From contig JAVXUO010002146.1 of NCBI GenBank assembly GCA_033065855.1, positions 1-64,000 of the forward strand: a stretch of DNA of 64,000 nt. Direction: 5' to 3'. The position numbers were made by a program, and so were the translations under genes. The notes under the pieces were generated by a model, which worked only from the letters and a program-made list of their open reading frames with translations, was not told the origin of the DNA and did no database searches. Below are positions 43,980 to 54,681 of this stretch, piece by piece. Position 1 is the first letter of the stretch, and every line of letters starts with the position of its first letter. Source of the stretch: Escallonia rubra (lineage: Eukaryota; Streptophyta; Magnoliopsida; Escalloniales; Escalloniaceae).

Positions 43980-46256
43980 CTAATCATCCGGAAGTACTTC
44001 AATATCCGAGTCACTGCTCTTCCTATCATCAATCGGTTTATCTTGCTCGCGGTATTTCGCATCAAGATAATCCTTCCAACATACACATAGCTCGAGCGAC
44101 TCGGGGTTAAGACGACTCCTCCTGTCATCCAAAACCCTCCCGCTTGCTGAAAATGCCGACTCTGAAGCAACCGTGGAGGCTTGCACTGGCAGTACATCCC
44201 GTGCAATTTGGGATAAAGTTTTATACATGTTTTGATTTTGTTTCCAAAAATTTAACAAATTAAAATTAACCTGTTCTTGCCTTGATAAATCAGAATAATG
44301 ATCAGTATTTGCATATACACCAATCTCATTAAAAGAGGAAAAAGTATACGAACCTCCCGAATTAGAAGTACCTTCACCTGGTAGTTGTCTTGCTACTAGA
44401 TGTTCAAAGCCTTGAAGGTATGGCGCATAATACCTCTCAGCAGTGGATGATGATGTAGCTCACCCGCGCATGTCAGCAGAATTACGATAGAGGTTGAACA
44501 AGTCCTCAAACCTCTTGCTCACTTTTGCTGTGAGCAAGGTTGTGTCCTCTGCTGTGTAGCACATTAATTTCGATATCTCTTGTATCGAGGCGTTCACGCC
44601 ATGTAACTTTAACCTAGGATCTAAACAAGTAGCCACAGTAAAAATAGCAGGCAGTTTACTCCAATATTTATTAAATTTTTGATCCATCACTTTTACTATT
44701 TTCCTAAAGGGTCCTATATATCTCCATTTTGTTAACATTGTAGCCATCTTCAGAATTTCTATTACAGCGAGAGGAGAGGTGGGATAGTACGTACCAGACA
44801 ATAAATTGGTAGACGTGTAGAATACCTCCAAAAATTCAGCTAGGTATGTGGCCATCTGCCATTCCTCTTGAGTTGGCAAGCCGGCTGGGAACTGGGTTAG
44901 TAGAAAATGCGTATAGACTTCTCGGTATGCCAGAATGTGTAAAAGCATGTGGTATGTAGAGTTCCACCTGTGGACCACATCTGTAACTGCTCTCCTGCGA
45001 GGCATATTATATTGAACACACAACGTTTTAAATTGTTGTGTTCTCGGACTCGAGCTATTAACATACGTTGTCATACCCCTCATTTTGAGAAGAATATCTC
45101 CTGCAGCAGCTAAACCATCTTGAACAATTAAATTAATAATGTGACAAACACAGCGAACATGAAATAATTCACCATTAAGTACAGGTTGAAGCGTCTCCTT
45201 TAAAGCTGCAACAGCAACTTTATTATTAGAAGCATTATCAAAACTAACACTCATAATCTTATCCTTAATTTTAAATGTGGTGCATGCTTTTAATATAAGA
45301 ATAGCAATGTCCATTCCATCGTGCGGATAAGGGAAGTGCTCGAAAGCGATGATTCTCTTGTGCATAACCCAATCTACATCAATCCAATGAGCGGTCACAC
45401 AAGAATAACTAACAAAATTATAAGGAGATTGCCAAATATCAGAAGTAAGACTAACTTTACCATCAAATTTATCGAAATAATCGATAAGGCGTGCTTTAGC
45501 AGCTTTGTACTGTCGGAGTGCATCGGATCTAGTTGTGTTTCTATGAACCTTTTTGTACAAAGGTTGAACGTATGTGTTCATATATCTAGAGTGCTTAGGA
45601 TTATCGGCAAAAGAAAAGGCTTGTTCATCATGAATAACAAATTCAGCGAGACCGTCTCTTTGCTCTCGCTGATTATAAACAAATAACTTACCGTCAAAAG
45701 ATAACTGCGTTTGGGTAGGTTCGACGTGGCCTTGTCGAGGTACACACTGAGGGTAATGCATGTTAAGATGTCCATTACCACTACCAGACGAAAATAATTT
45801 AAGACAGTACTTACATCGAGCTTTTCGGATGCCGTCCACCGTAACTACGTCGAAATGATTCCAACACTCGGCTTTCTTTTTTTTCCCCTTTTGGACTTCT
45901 GGCACGTTACCGGAGGCATTGCTCGGCCCTTCTTCATCATGACCAGGCATAGGGTTGAGATTATGCCACGGAGTAGTAGCTTCGCCAACCGAGCTGCGTC
46001 CTCGACTATAATGCGAGGGGTCTTCATCAAGCGTGTATTCAAAATCTGGAATGTTTTGATTGAACTCCCAATTGGCTTGGGTATCTATCATACAGCCTGT
46101 ACTCATTCGTCCAGGAACGAATGGTTGTGTTGGTGCTTGGATTGGTGTTTGTGATGGCCGTGGCGCTGGCGCTTGTGCTGGTGGTGGTGCTTGCGATGAT
46201 GATGATGTTTTTCGTGATGACGATGCACGCCTCATTTTCTTCAATAATCCAGCCAT
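43980..46256 (-). pseudogene. hAT-1 transposase, 758-codon frame with one internal TGA
   Basis: ATG at 46256 (MAGLLKKMRRASSSRK), then a Pro/Gln-rich N-terminus. A BED-type zinc finger lies at about residues 130-172 (CKYC at 148-151, H163, H167/C171). The RNase H-like core has D273 (LTSDIW) and D340 (SFDNASNN), then RCVCHIINLIVQDGL. A TGA at 44460-44462 ends the open part after 598 residues. The same frame then stays open to 43980, with the hAT dimerisation domain (VQASTVASESAFSASGRVLD) near the C-terminus. In the family the enzyme cuts out and reinserts the element in the nucleus. As read, the product would lack the dimerisation domain and its conserved Glu. Confidence 0.92.
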
Positions 46257-46774
46257 ATTTCACGCTAAACTTTGTAAGAGTAACTAAATACACAAGTATA
46301 AGAGTAGTAATAAGAAATAACAATTAAAAGAATGAACGAGTAACAAATATTAGAGAGTTAGTAATTAAAAAGAATTTAGCAAGACTAGTAATTAATAAAC
46401 AAGAGTACTAATTAGTAAATACTAGTAGTAATTAGCAAGAGTAGTAATTGGAGAGGAAAATAGTAGCAAAGCTTGTAGAAATATAGAATGTTTAGGTAAG
46501 AGAGAGTAAGAAGATTGGTGTGAAAAATTAGAGAGAAATGGTGTGAAAATATAGATTTTAGAAACTTCACAAAAGACCAAAATACCCCTACAAACTATCC
46601 GTTTATAGTTGTTGGGGAGGGTAAGAGTGTAAAGGAGTTGAAAAATATAGGTTAGACTAAAATACCCCCCAAACTAGCCGTTATATTGCTGTTGGGGGGG
46701 TAAAAGTGGAATTTTGGAAAAGGGGTGGAAGAAAGGGGGGGAAAAGCAAAAAATTCAAACAAGTGGTGGGGCCA

Positions 46775-46998
46775 AAACCGGGCCAGACCCGGGCCGCAGA
46801 ACCGGGCCGGCTTCGGGCCGGGCCAAACCCGGGCCGTTTCCGGGCTAGGATTTTTCGCAGAATCTGAAGGCCTGGTCCAGGCCCAGGCCCCAAGCCCGCT
46901 TGTGCTGGGCCGCTACTGTTCATGGACGGGGCCGGGCCAGCCCGGGCCAGAACCGGGCCGGGTCGGGCCAGCCCGCGGGCCGCCCGGCCCGTTTGACA
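46775..46998. repeat. GGGCC-rich subterminal array of hAT-1 (right end)
   Basis: More than ten GGGCCGG/CGGGCC-type words in about 220 bp, mirrored by a shorter array at 43300-43455. In hAT elements such subterminal repeats are usual transposase-binding sites; that role is inferred here. Confidence 0.75.
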
Positions 46999-47012
46999 AC
47001 TCTAAATTACAC

Positions 47013-47713
47013 CAAGGTATAAACAGAGGATCTAATCCAGTAGTGACAACGTATCTCCAAAAGATAGAGGCTCAATTACAACATTGCCTCTTACAATCCA
47101 TCTAATCACAAAAGGATAATCCATCCACAAATTCTAATACAAAGTCTAATGGCAAATCAAATTACCCACATCCGGGTAAAGTTCTCAAAAAGGAATACAT
47201 TGTTTTGACATGCTAACAAAATGGAAGCTCTAATTTTTCCCAAACGTGCCAAGCTTCTAATGGTGCCTACCACCGATGGTAAGGGACAAAGCAAACAAAT
47301 AGGGGATGAGCTGAAATAGCCCAATAAGGAGAAAGCAAATGGTAAGCAAATACATTAATTTATATTCCGAAACAATGCCAAAACTTTGACGAATAAGCGA
47401 TAGCCATTGACAATAATGCAATGAGACAAAACAAATATACGAAATGATCATTAGTGGCCATAGGCCCAAATCAAACACAAAACCCGAAGGTATGAAACGC
47501 ATACCGGTAGCGTAATAGCCGTCATTGTGAGGACTATCCGAAAGCCACTAAAAGTGACTACAAAAGTCACTATCTGAGTACAAAAGTCTTAAAGACTCCC
47601 TTTTTCAAAAAGGTTGTTCATTCTAATGATCATATGCAAATTCACGAATTTCGAACTCAAATAGCAACGAAGGCAAATAGAAAGCAATTTGAACAAAACT
47701 CCAAAGTCGTACA
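47013..47713 (-). repeat. Middle piece of the gypsy-4 3' LTR
   Basis: Aligns with 50710-51410 of gypsy-3. Contains the words AAGATAGAGGCTCAA and CATACCGGTAGCGTAATAGCC. No gene; the 47257-47502 ORF is a shadow also present in the gypsy-3 copy. Confidence 0.85.
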
Positions 47714-47986
47714 TGTAATACCCTGAACCTTGGTATTGTCTAGCCAGTTAATTTATTGTGTTAGTGACAATAATTATACGCAATATTTAACGTCTATTGG
47801 CTTGAGCGATTTTCATTGAACCTTTAGCGAAGAATTTGGGGAGCATTATAATTATGATCTTTAGCGACAATTTTATAATCATAAGTTATAGTTATAACTG
47901 ATATTGATTGAGGTCTTTACTGACGATTAGCGTTACTGATATTTTTTTAAAAACCTTTAGCGACAATTTTTATACTTTATAGTTAG

Positions 47987-48461
47987 TGTAACGCCCCCGA
48001 CTTTGGGAGCCTTTACCAACAATACTCCAAGTTCGGATATCATATGCATTTTAATAAATACTCAATTATACCAAGGTATAAACAGAACATCTAACCCATT
48101 AGCGACAAAATAACTCCAAAAGATGGAGGCTCAAATACCTTGCCTCTTACAATCCATCTAATTACAAAAGGATAATCCATCCATAATTTCTATTACAAAA
48201 GTCTAACGCGAAATTGTCTTTCTCAAACTTGATTTTCATTCGAAGCAAATACTTTTCATTCAAAGCAAAAGTTTTTATTTGAATGAATCTTTCAGTGGAT
48301 CTAAGGTATTTCTGCAATTCGAAGATTGATTCGAATGAATAAGGATTCATTCGACCGAATCCTTCATAAATGGTTTATCGGCCATTTTCATCTAATAATT
48401 TATCCCTTAATTTATTTTCCAACAAATATGATCTTCATTAGCATAAAAAGGGGCTCTTACA
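47987..48461 (-). repeat. 3' LTR of gypsy-3, internally deleted (475 bp)
   Basis: Has both LTR ends (TGTAACGCCCCCGAC, GGGGCTCTTACA) but lacks about 1.1 kb relative to the gypsy-4 LTR. The joint is at about 48206-48212 (GTCTAACGCGAAATTG), where the full-length copy has AAGTCTAATGCC at one side and ATCGCGAAATTG at the other. Confidence 0.88.
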
Positions 48462-48506
48462 TTCTCCCCACCTTAAAATAATTCCGTCCCCGAAATTAAA
48501 CGTACC

Positions 48507-49050
48507 TTAATCCTCGAAAAGTTGAGCGTGCTTCTTGCGCATAACGTCCTCGAGTTTCCACGTAGCTTCCCTCTCAGAATGGTTACGCCATAACACCTTC
48601 ACGAAAACTATCCTCTTAGAACGCATGACATGTTCATCGCGCTCCAGGATGCGATATGGTTGCTCCACATAAGATAGATCCTCCCTAACTTGAATCGGCT
48701 CAAACTCAATAACATGCAAAAGGGTCAAAAACATACTTCCTCAAGGTTGAAATACGGAAAATATTATCTATTCTTGACAAATTAGGAGGCAAAGCTAAAT
48801 GATAAGCAAGTGTACCAACTCGTTCCAAGATTTCAAACGGTCCATTGTACCTTTCAGATAGCTTCCCTTTCTTCCCAAACCTCAAGACTCCTTTTCACGG
48901 GGATACTCGCAAAAACACATGATCACCAACGTCAAATTCGAGCTCGCGATGCCTCATATCTGCGTAACTCTTCTGTCGGCTCTGTACAGTCTTAAGCTTG
49001 TTCCTAATCACTTGGATCTTGTCTGCGGTGATTTGAACGAGTTATGGACC
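48507..49050 (-). pseudogene. gypsy-3 integrase C-terminus and chromodomain
   Basis: Minus strand. The last 75 codons (48734-48507) read YVEQPYRILERDEHVMR and VKVLWRNHSEREATWKLEDV, the chromodomain typical of Tekay elements, with the aromatic W-R-N-H-S-x-x-E-A-T-W pattern intact. The region between it and 49040 is frameshifted. A polypurine tract follows (reverse of CATTCTCCCCACC, 48460-48472). Confidence 0.9.
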
Positions 49051-50219
49051 TATCAATTTCCTTTCTCTAACATCATTCCAACAATTTGGTGACCGACACC
49101 TTCTTCCATAAAGAGCCTCAACTGGTGTCATCTGAATGCTAGCATGATAGCTGTTATTGTAAGCAAATTCTATCAATGGAAAGTAATCATCCCAATTACC
49201 TTGAAAATTCATAACACAAACTCGCAGCATGTCCTCCAATGTTTGAATAGTTCATTCAGATTGTCCGTTTTTTTGTGGATGGAAAGTCGTGCTAAGATTT
49301 AGACGCGTACCCATGGCCTCTTGTAAACTACCCCGAAAGCATGAGGTCTATCTGACACAGTAGACAAAGGCATTTCGTGTAAACTAAGTATTTCCCAAAT
49401 GTACAAGTTAGCAAGTACCTCAGTCGAACCCTTGTTCCTTATGGCTAAAAAGTGAGCTGCTTTGGTCAACCGGTGGACTATCACCCATATTGCATCGTGT
49501 CACTTTGTAGTAGGTGGCAGTCCAACCACAAAATCCATTGTTATATGCTCCCACTTTCACTCCGGAATAGCTAGTGGTTTCAACTTCCCAATGGGTCTTT
49601 GATGCTCTACTTTAATCTGCCGAGAAACTAAACATCTAGCCACAAAGTCCGCTACCTCTCTTTTCATGTTATTCCACCAATAAACATCCCGCAAATTCTG
49701 ATACATCTTGGTACTACCTGGGTGAACTGCAAAAGGTGAATTGTGAGCCTCCGAGAGAATCTCCTTTTTCAATTCTGGATCCGAGGGAACACATAGTCTA
49801 GAACCCATACGAAGAATACCCTCGTTATCCAATCTAAAATCTGTGTAACTACCTCCTTTAACTCTGTCACTAATCTTGACCAATTCAGGGTCTGACGCTT
49901 GAGCCACCTTAACTCTTTCTATCAATGATGGTTGAACTTCCAAATATGCTAAATACTCACCAGAATGAGGAAATCTTACCTCGGCTTCTAACTTCTCCAA
50001 TTCTTCTAACAACTGAGGTTCAGTAGTAAGCATAGCAGAAAGTCTTCCCGTACTCTTCCTACTTAGTGCATCCGCCATAACATTAGCCTTACCTGGATGG
50101 TACAAAATGGTGCAATCATAGTCCTTCACCAATTCCAACCACCGTCTATCTCTCATGTTCAACTCCTTTTGTGTGAATATACATTTCAAACTCTTATGGT
50201 CCGTATAGATCTCACACAA
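49042..50219 (-). pseudogene. gypsy-3 RNase H end and integrase
   Basis: From 50219: [18 protein letters not shown], then [16 protein letters not shown], then the integrase zinc domain ([17 protein letters not shown], then CLVSRQIK, where the second CxxC cysteine is Ser). A TGA at about 49557 interrupts before the core segment [14 protein letters not shown]. The core shows HRLTKAAHFLAI and LSTVSD but then a deletion of the [10 protein letters not shown] region. It resumes as [20 protein letters not shown] and ends near 49042. Confidence 0.92.
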
Positions 50220-50248
50220 TTTACCGTATAAATAATGGCGCCAAATCC

Positions 50249-50693
50249 TTAGTGCAAAATCACAGCTGCTAGTTCTAAGTCATGGGTTGGATAATTTAGC
50301 TCGTGATGCTTAAGTTGTCTGGAGGCATAAGCAATTACCTTACCCCGTTGCATAAGTACACAACCGATTCCTTGTAGTGATGCATCACTATAGATGACAA
50401 ACCCTCCAGATTCAGATGGCAGTGTTAAGACTGGTGCTGAAATCAAATGCTTCTTCAATTCTTGAAAACTCTTTTCACATTCTTCTGTCCACAACTTCCT
50501 CGTCAATTGGATCAAAGGAATAGAAATGCGAGAAAAACCTTCGACAAACATTCTATAATAATCTGCAAATCCCAAGAAGCTTCTAATCTCCGTCACAGAG
50601 GTCGGTCTCTCCCAATTCACAATTGCTTCAATCTTAGTAGGATCCATGGATATCCCATCCTTAGTCACTACATGACCTAAGAAGGAAACTTGT
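50249..50693 (-). pseudogene. gypsy-3 RT end and RNase H start
   Basis: Minus strand from 50668: [39 protein letters not shown], then RNase [18 protein letters not shown] and [15 protein letters not shown], where a frameshift occurs. The pol sequence stops at 50693, joined directly to LTR sequence, so everything upstream of the RT thumb is missing. Confidence 0.92.
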
Positions 50694-52090
50694 TCTAAAC
50701 CATTAGCGACAAAATATCTCCAAAAGATGGAGGCTCAAATACAACCTTGCCTTTTACAATCCATCTAATTAGAAAAGAAAAATACATCCATAATTTCTAT
50801 TACAAAAGTCTAATGCCAAGTCAAATTACCCACATCCGAGTAAAGTTCTCAAAAAGGTATACATTGTTTTGACATGCTACAAAATAGAAGTTCTAATTTT
50901 CCCCAAACGTGCCAAGCTTCTAATCATGCCTACCACATGTGGTAAGGGACAAAGCAAAACAAATCGGAGGTGAGCTGAAATAGCCCAGTAAGGGGAAATC
51001 AAATGGAAAGGAAATACATGAATTCATATTCCGAAACAAAGCCATAACTTTGACGAACAAGCAATAGCAATTGACATTAATGCCAGCAAGGCGAATCAAA
51101 TATACAAAATGATCATTAGTGGCCATAGGCCCAAATCAAATACAAAACTCGAAAGTACGAAACGCATACCGGTAGCATAATAGCCGTCATTGTGAGGACC
51201 ATCCGAAAGCCACTAAAAGTGACTACAAAAGCCACTAAGGTGGCTAAAAAAGTCACTTTGTGACTACAAAAGTCTTAAAGACTCTCTTTTTAACAAAAGG
51301 TTGTTCATTCTAATGATCATATGCAAATTTACGAATTCAAACTCAATAGCAACGAAGGCAAATACGAAGCAATTTGAACAAATTTTCAAGTTGTACAACA
51401 ACTAACAAAACGATACTATGTATCAATTCCTTACCACATCAAGAAGTACGAAATCTCTTACCTTAATCAAGCTCTTGGTACGAAACCCTTAAAGTGCCGC
51501 CTTAGAGTCTAAAGAGCCTCCCAAGCCTTCCCCTCTCTCTCTCAACCTTTAAGAAAGACAAGTAAGAGGACTAAAAGGAAGAGTTCGAGGGAAAAAAAAG
51601 CTATTTATAGGGAGAAGTCCTAAGTTGGCAAAATACACCAACGCTCCCCAAACTTTAGATACTTATTCAAAATATACCCAAAACTTTCCAATATTTACGA
51701 AAAGTGAACCTTACACTTTCATTCGAAGGAAAACTATTCCTTCGACCAAATCCTCCAGTCGCGAAATAGACTCATTTGCGCTCAAACTTTCCATTCGACC
51801 AAAAAGGGTTCCATTCGAGTGAATCCTTCAATCGCGAAATTGTCTTCCTCAAACTTGATTTTCATTCGAAGCAAACACTTTTCATTCGAAACAAAAGTTT
51901 CTATTCGAATGAATCTTTCAGTGGCTCTAAGGTATTTCTGCAATTCGAAGATTTATTCGAATGAATAAGGATTCATTCGACCGAATCCTTCAGAAATGGT
52001 TTATCGACGACCCTTTCCATCTAATAATGTATCCCTTAATTTATTTTCCAACAAATATGATCTTCATTAGCATAAAAAGGGGCTCTTACA
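50694..52090 (-). repeat. 5' LTR of gypsy-3, truncated
   Basis: Starts (minus strand) at 52090 and aligns with the gypsy-4 LTR down to 50694, where TCTAAACCATTAGCGAC joins pol. The terminal 100 bases or so and the primer site are gone. Contains ATTCG motif arrays at 51715-51990 and the GAGAGAGAGAGGGGAAGGC leader (51520-51542) shared with gypsy-1. Confidence 0.88.
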
Positions 52091-52095
52091 GTAAG

Positions 52096-54676
52096 CACCG
52101 ATATTTTATTAGCAACTCTAGCGATGATTAATGAAACAGGGATAGTTACAAAACTACATTTGAATTAGGGACTATGAACAATTAAAAGATGTCAACAAAT
52201 CTGACGTTATTTTTAAAAATCATGTCAACTCTTTAAATTTGGATAGTGAGGGAACCAATAAAGGAGATTAGGGAGGATATTAAGACATTACCAAAAAAAA
52301 GTCAAAGAGAAAGAGAGAAAACAGAGAAAGAGAAAGAATTTATAGAGATAGAAGGACACAATATCATGAGAGAGAGGGAGAATTACAACAAAGAAGAGGA
52401 AGAACGGAGCACGACTTTGACGAATCCTTACGAAGAGTTGGATCTTGTCGCTAAGGTAACATTTGATTCTTACTCGTGGGTTTGTTAGTAATGCTAAGAA
52501 TTTAACATGTGTTGCCTAAGTTAAGGAGGTGAGTTTGTGGGTTTTGAGTGTGATATTGTGTGTGTTTCATAGAGTTTGATGGGGGTATGTTTGAGAAGAA
52601 TGTTGTATAGAGCAGCATAAGAGTGGGTTAGGATTTTTATCATATCTCCTCTATTTTAAATTCGATTGAAATGATTTTATGCTTTCTGAAAACTTTATTG
52701 AGTTGCCTTAAAGTCTTTAGTTTTGATTTTCTCTCATAATCCCACGTTTACACATTGAACAATGACCTTAAACTCAATTCGCTGTAGAATTCCAGAATTT
52801 TTGGTATCTGGCATCCACTTCGATTTGTCATAATTACTCATGGGTTTTTTATGAAATTTATATTTCTAGAAACCTCAGAAAGTTTTATTGAACTTTTTAG
52901 TTTTGAGGTTTCTTAGATTCATAGTTTTTCTACTCCAAAATAACCATTGAACAAAACTGGTCCGCACATAGATGTGCTGTTTTTATCAGCGAATTCGATT
53001 TGCTATAGAGAAGTCATTACTCATTGGATTTTTGTGAACTTTATATTTATGAAAACATTAGAAAGTATAATTTAACTTTGTAGTTTTGAGTTTGCTAAGA
53101 TTCATCACGTTTCTGCCTCAAAATGGTCAATATACAAAACTAGAATTTGCTGAAACTTGCTGTTTCTAGAATTACTTATCAGTCATTGCCAAAACTTTTT
53201 ATGCCATTTCTGAGCATATTTGGGAAAATGTGAAATTAAAACTCCCCTTATTTTTGTGAAACCTTCAATGTAAAATTTTTTGAGATTTTTCTGGGCATGT
53301 AATGTGCCTCAAATGATTTTATTTTGAAAATAGGTTTTCAAATTAATTGGCATAGTAAAGGAAATTATTTTTAGCCGAACATTTTATAGTGATCTGATCT
53401 TATTGAGATGCTTAAGAGTCTAAAATTTCACTGTATTCCGACATCATTTTATACACTTTTGAAATAGAATCCTTAGCGCTCAATTTAAGGAGCGGATTAG
53501 GGTTCTGAACAGAAAATTCCCAGAAAGGTCCCTTTTGTCCGAAAAACCCACCTTGCCGTTTAAAAGGGTGTTTTGAGTTATTTTTGGCGGTGTAGTGGTA
53601 TGTTAGGCATTAGGGGTATTTTCATAATTTGGCATAAGTCCGGGGGTATTTTGGTAATTTCATGCACTTAGGAGAAATTTATCGGCTAGGCATGATTGTG
53701 CGGCAATAAATAACATCGTTATTGTTTAGATTTCAATAGACAAGAGCTAGAGCAAGCTTGGGAACAAGAATCAGAACCGCTTAGCCATCCAAGTAAGTAC
53801 TCCTGCCATATTCCTTTGTACACCCTATTTTCCAATATACGTGTATGTATACGTGGTTTTACCAAATGAATGTTTTAAGTAATTGTGATACTCCTACTTT
53901 TTGTGCAACTGATTGATGAGAAAATGAATTGTAATTGCCATGGAAAGTGTTGCATTGGTTTTTGAGAACTCTGTGTTAATCGTGTTATCGTGAGATTAAT
54001 ATCAGTTGTTGTGCCCCTTATCCACGGGGGAAAGTGGATTCCAGGTCCTGGTCAACAGGACCATACGTTGGCGCACAGTATTGTTGCATCGTGGTTCGCC
54101 CTTACTTCCACATTATTGTTTATCCCGGGTGGAGGAGGGATTTTGGGTCCTAGTCAGTGGGACTATATGCTGACCATAGCACAACGTGAACAGAGATAGG
54201 ATGGCACTCGAAATTTAATAAATGTTGCTATGCGCTCATTTTGAAAGAGTTTTCCTAAAGCATGATTTGTTTTTATAAAGTATATATGTGTATAGTATTT
54301 TCTATTAATTTGTTACCGGTTTTAAAACAAAGAAATCATGGCATGTGTTTTATGAATCTCAAAACCTATTTTGAGGATATGGTATGTGTACTTACTGGGC
54401 CCCAGCTCACCCTTTTATAAATGTTTTCAGGTGATCAGTTAGATGAACCCGAGTACTATGAGGGTAACGAAGATGGAGTCGCGTGAGATGCTCGTTAGGG
54501 AGTTAATTTAAGCCTTTTGAGAAATTGTAGTACTACTTGTTTATGTTTTGAGAATTGTTTGGAGCTTAGATCTCCATGACGTTTTTGATGATTTATGTTA
54601 GTCATTTATGGAGGAATTTAGTAGAGACATTTTTTGGAAAGATCTATAAGTACTAATTTTGAAGTCTTACTAAGGT
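52096..54676 (+). repeat. Middle piece of solo LTR U
   Basis: AT-rich with a GA-rich leader; the 80-codon ORF at 52246-52488 is low-complexity K/E/R. Around 53990-54180 an imperfect tandem duplication (GGTCCTGGTCAACAGGACCATA and GGTCCTAGTCAGTGGGACTATA type words, about 110 bp apart) is seen. ACTGGGCCCCAGCTCACCC (54395-54413) marks the LTR-end block. No gene. Confidence 0.75.
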
Positions 54677-54681
54677 GTTAG

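Larger units (their letters stand above)
43286..47004 (-). mobile_element. hAT-1: nearly intact hAT transposon (3.72 kb)
   Basis: Terminal inverted repeats TAGGGTTGTCAAAGGGCCGG and TAGAGTTGTCAAACGGGCCGG are flanked by an 8-bp duplication, AATTACAG (43278-43285) and AATTACAC (47005-47012), one mismatch. GGGCC-rich subterminal arrays lie at both ends (about 43300-43455 and 46775-46998). One long transposase frame lies on the minus strand. Because the gypsy-4 LTR it entered is continuous once it is removed, both boundaries are secure. Confidence 0.95.
47987..52090 (-). mobile_element. gypsy-3: internally deleted Tekay-like chromovirus
   Basis: The order on the minus strand is: truncated 5' LTR (52090-50694), pol from the RT end to the chromodomain (50693-48507), and a shortened 3' LTR (48461-47987). 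gag, protease and most RT are missing. The flanking 5-mers GTTAG (47982-47986) and GTAAG (52091-52095) match at four of five bases. Pol is very similar to gypsy-4, so both come from one subfamily. Confidence 0.9.

Noticed and set aside
44460-46256. 598-codon transposase frame as a domesticated host gene
   Set aside because: It sits between intact hAT inverted repeats and a TSD, and its frame continues past the stop into the usual dimerisation domain, so it is a transposon gene with one lesion.
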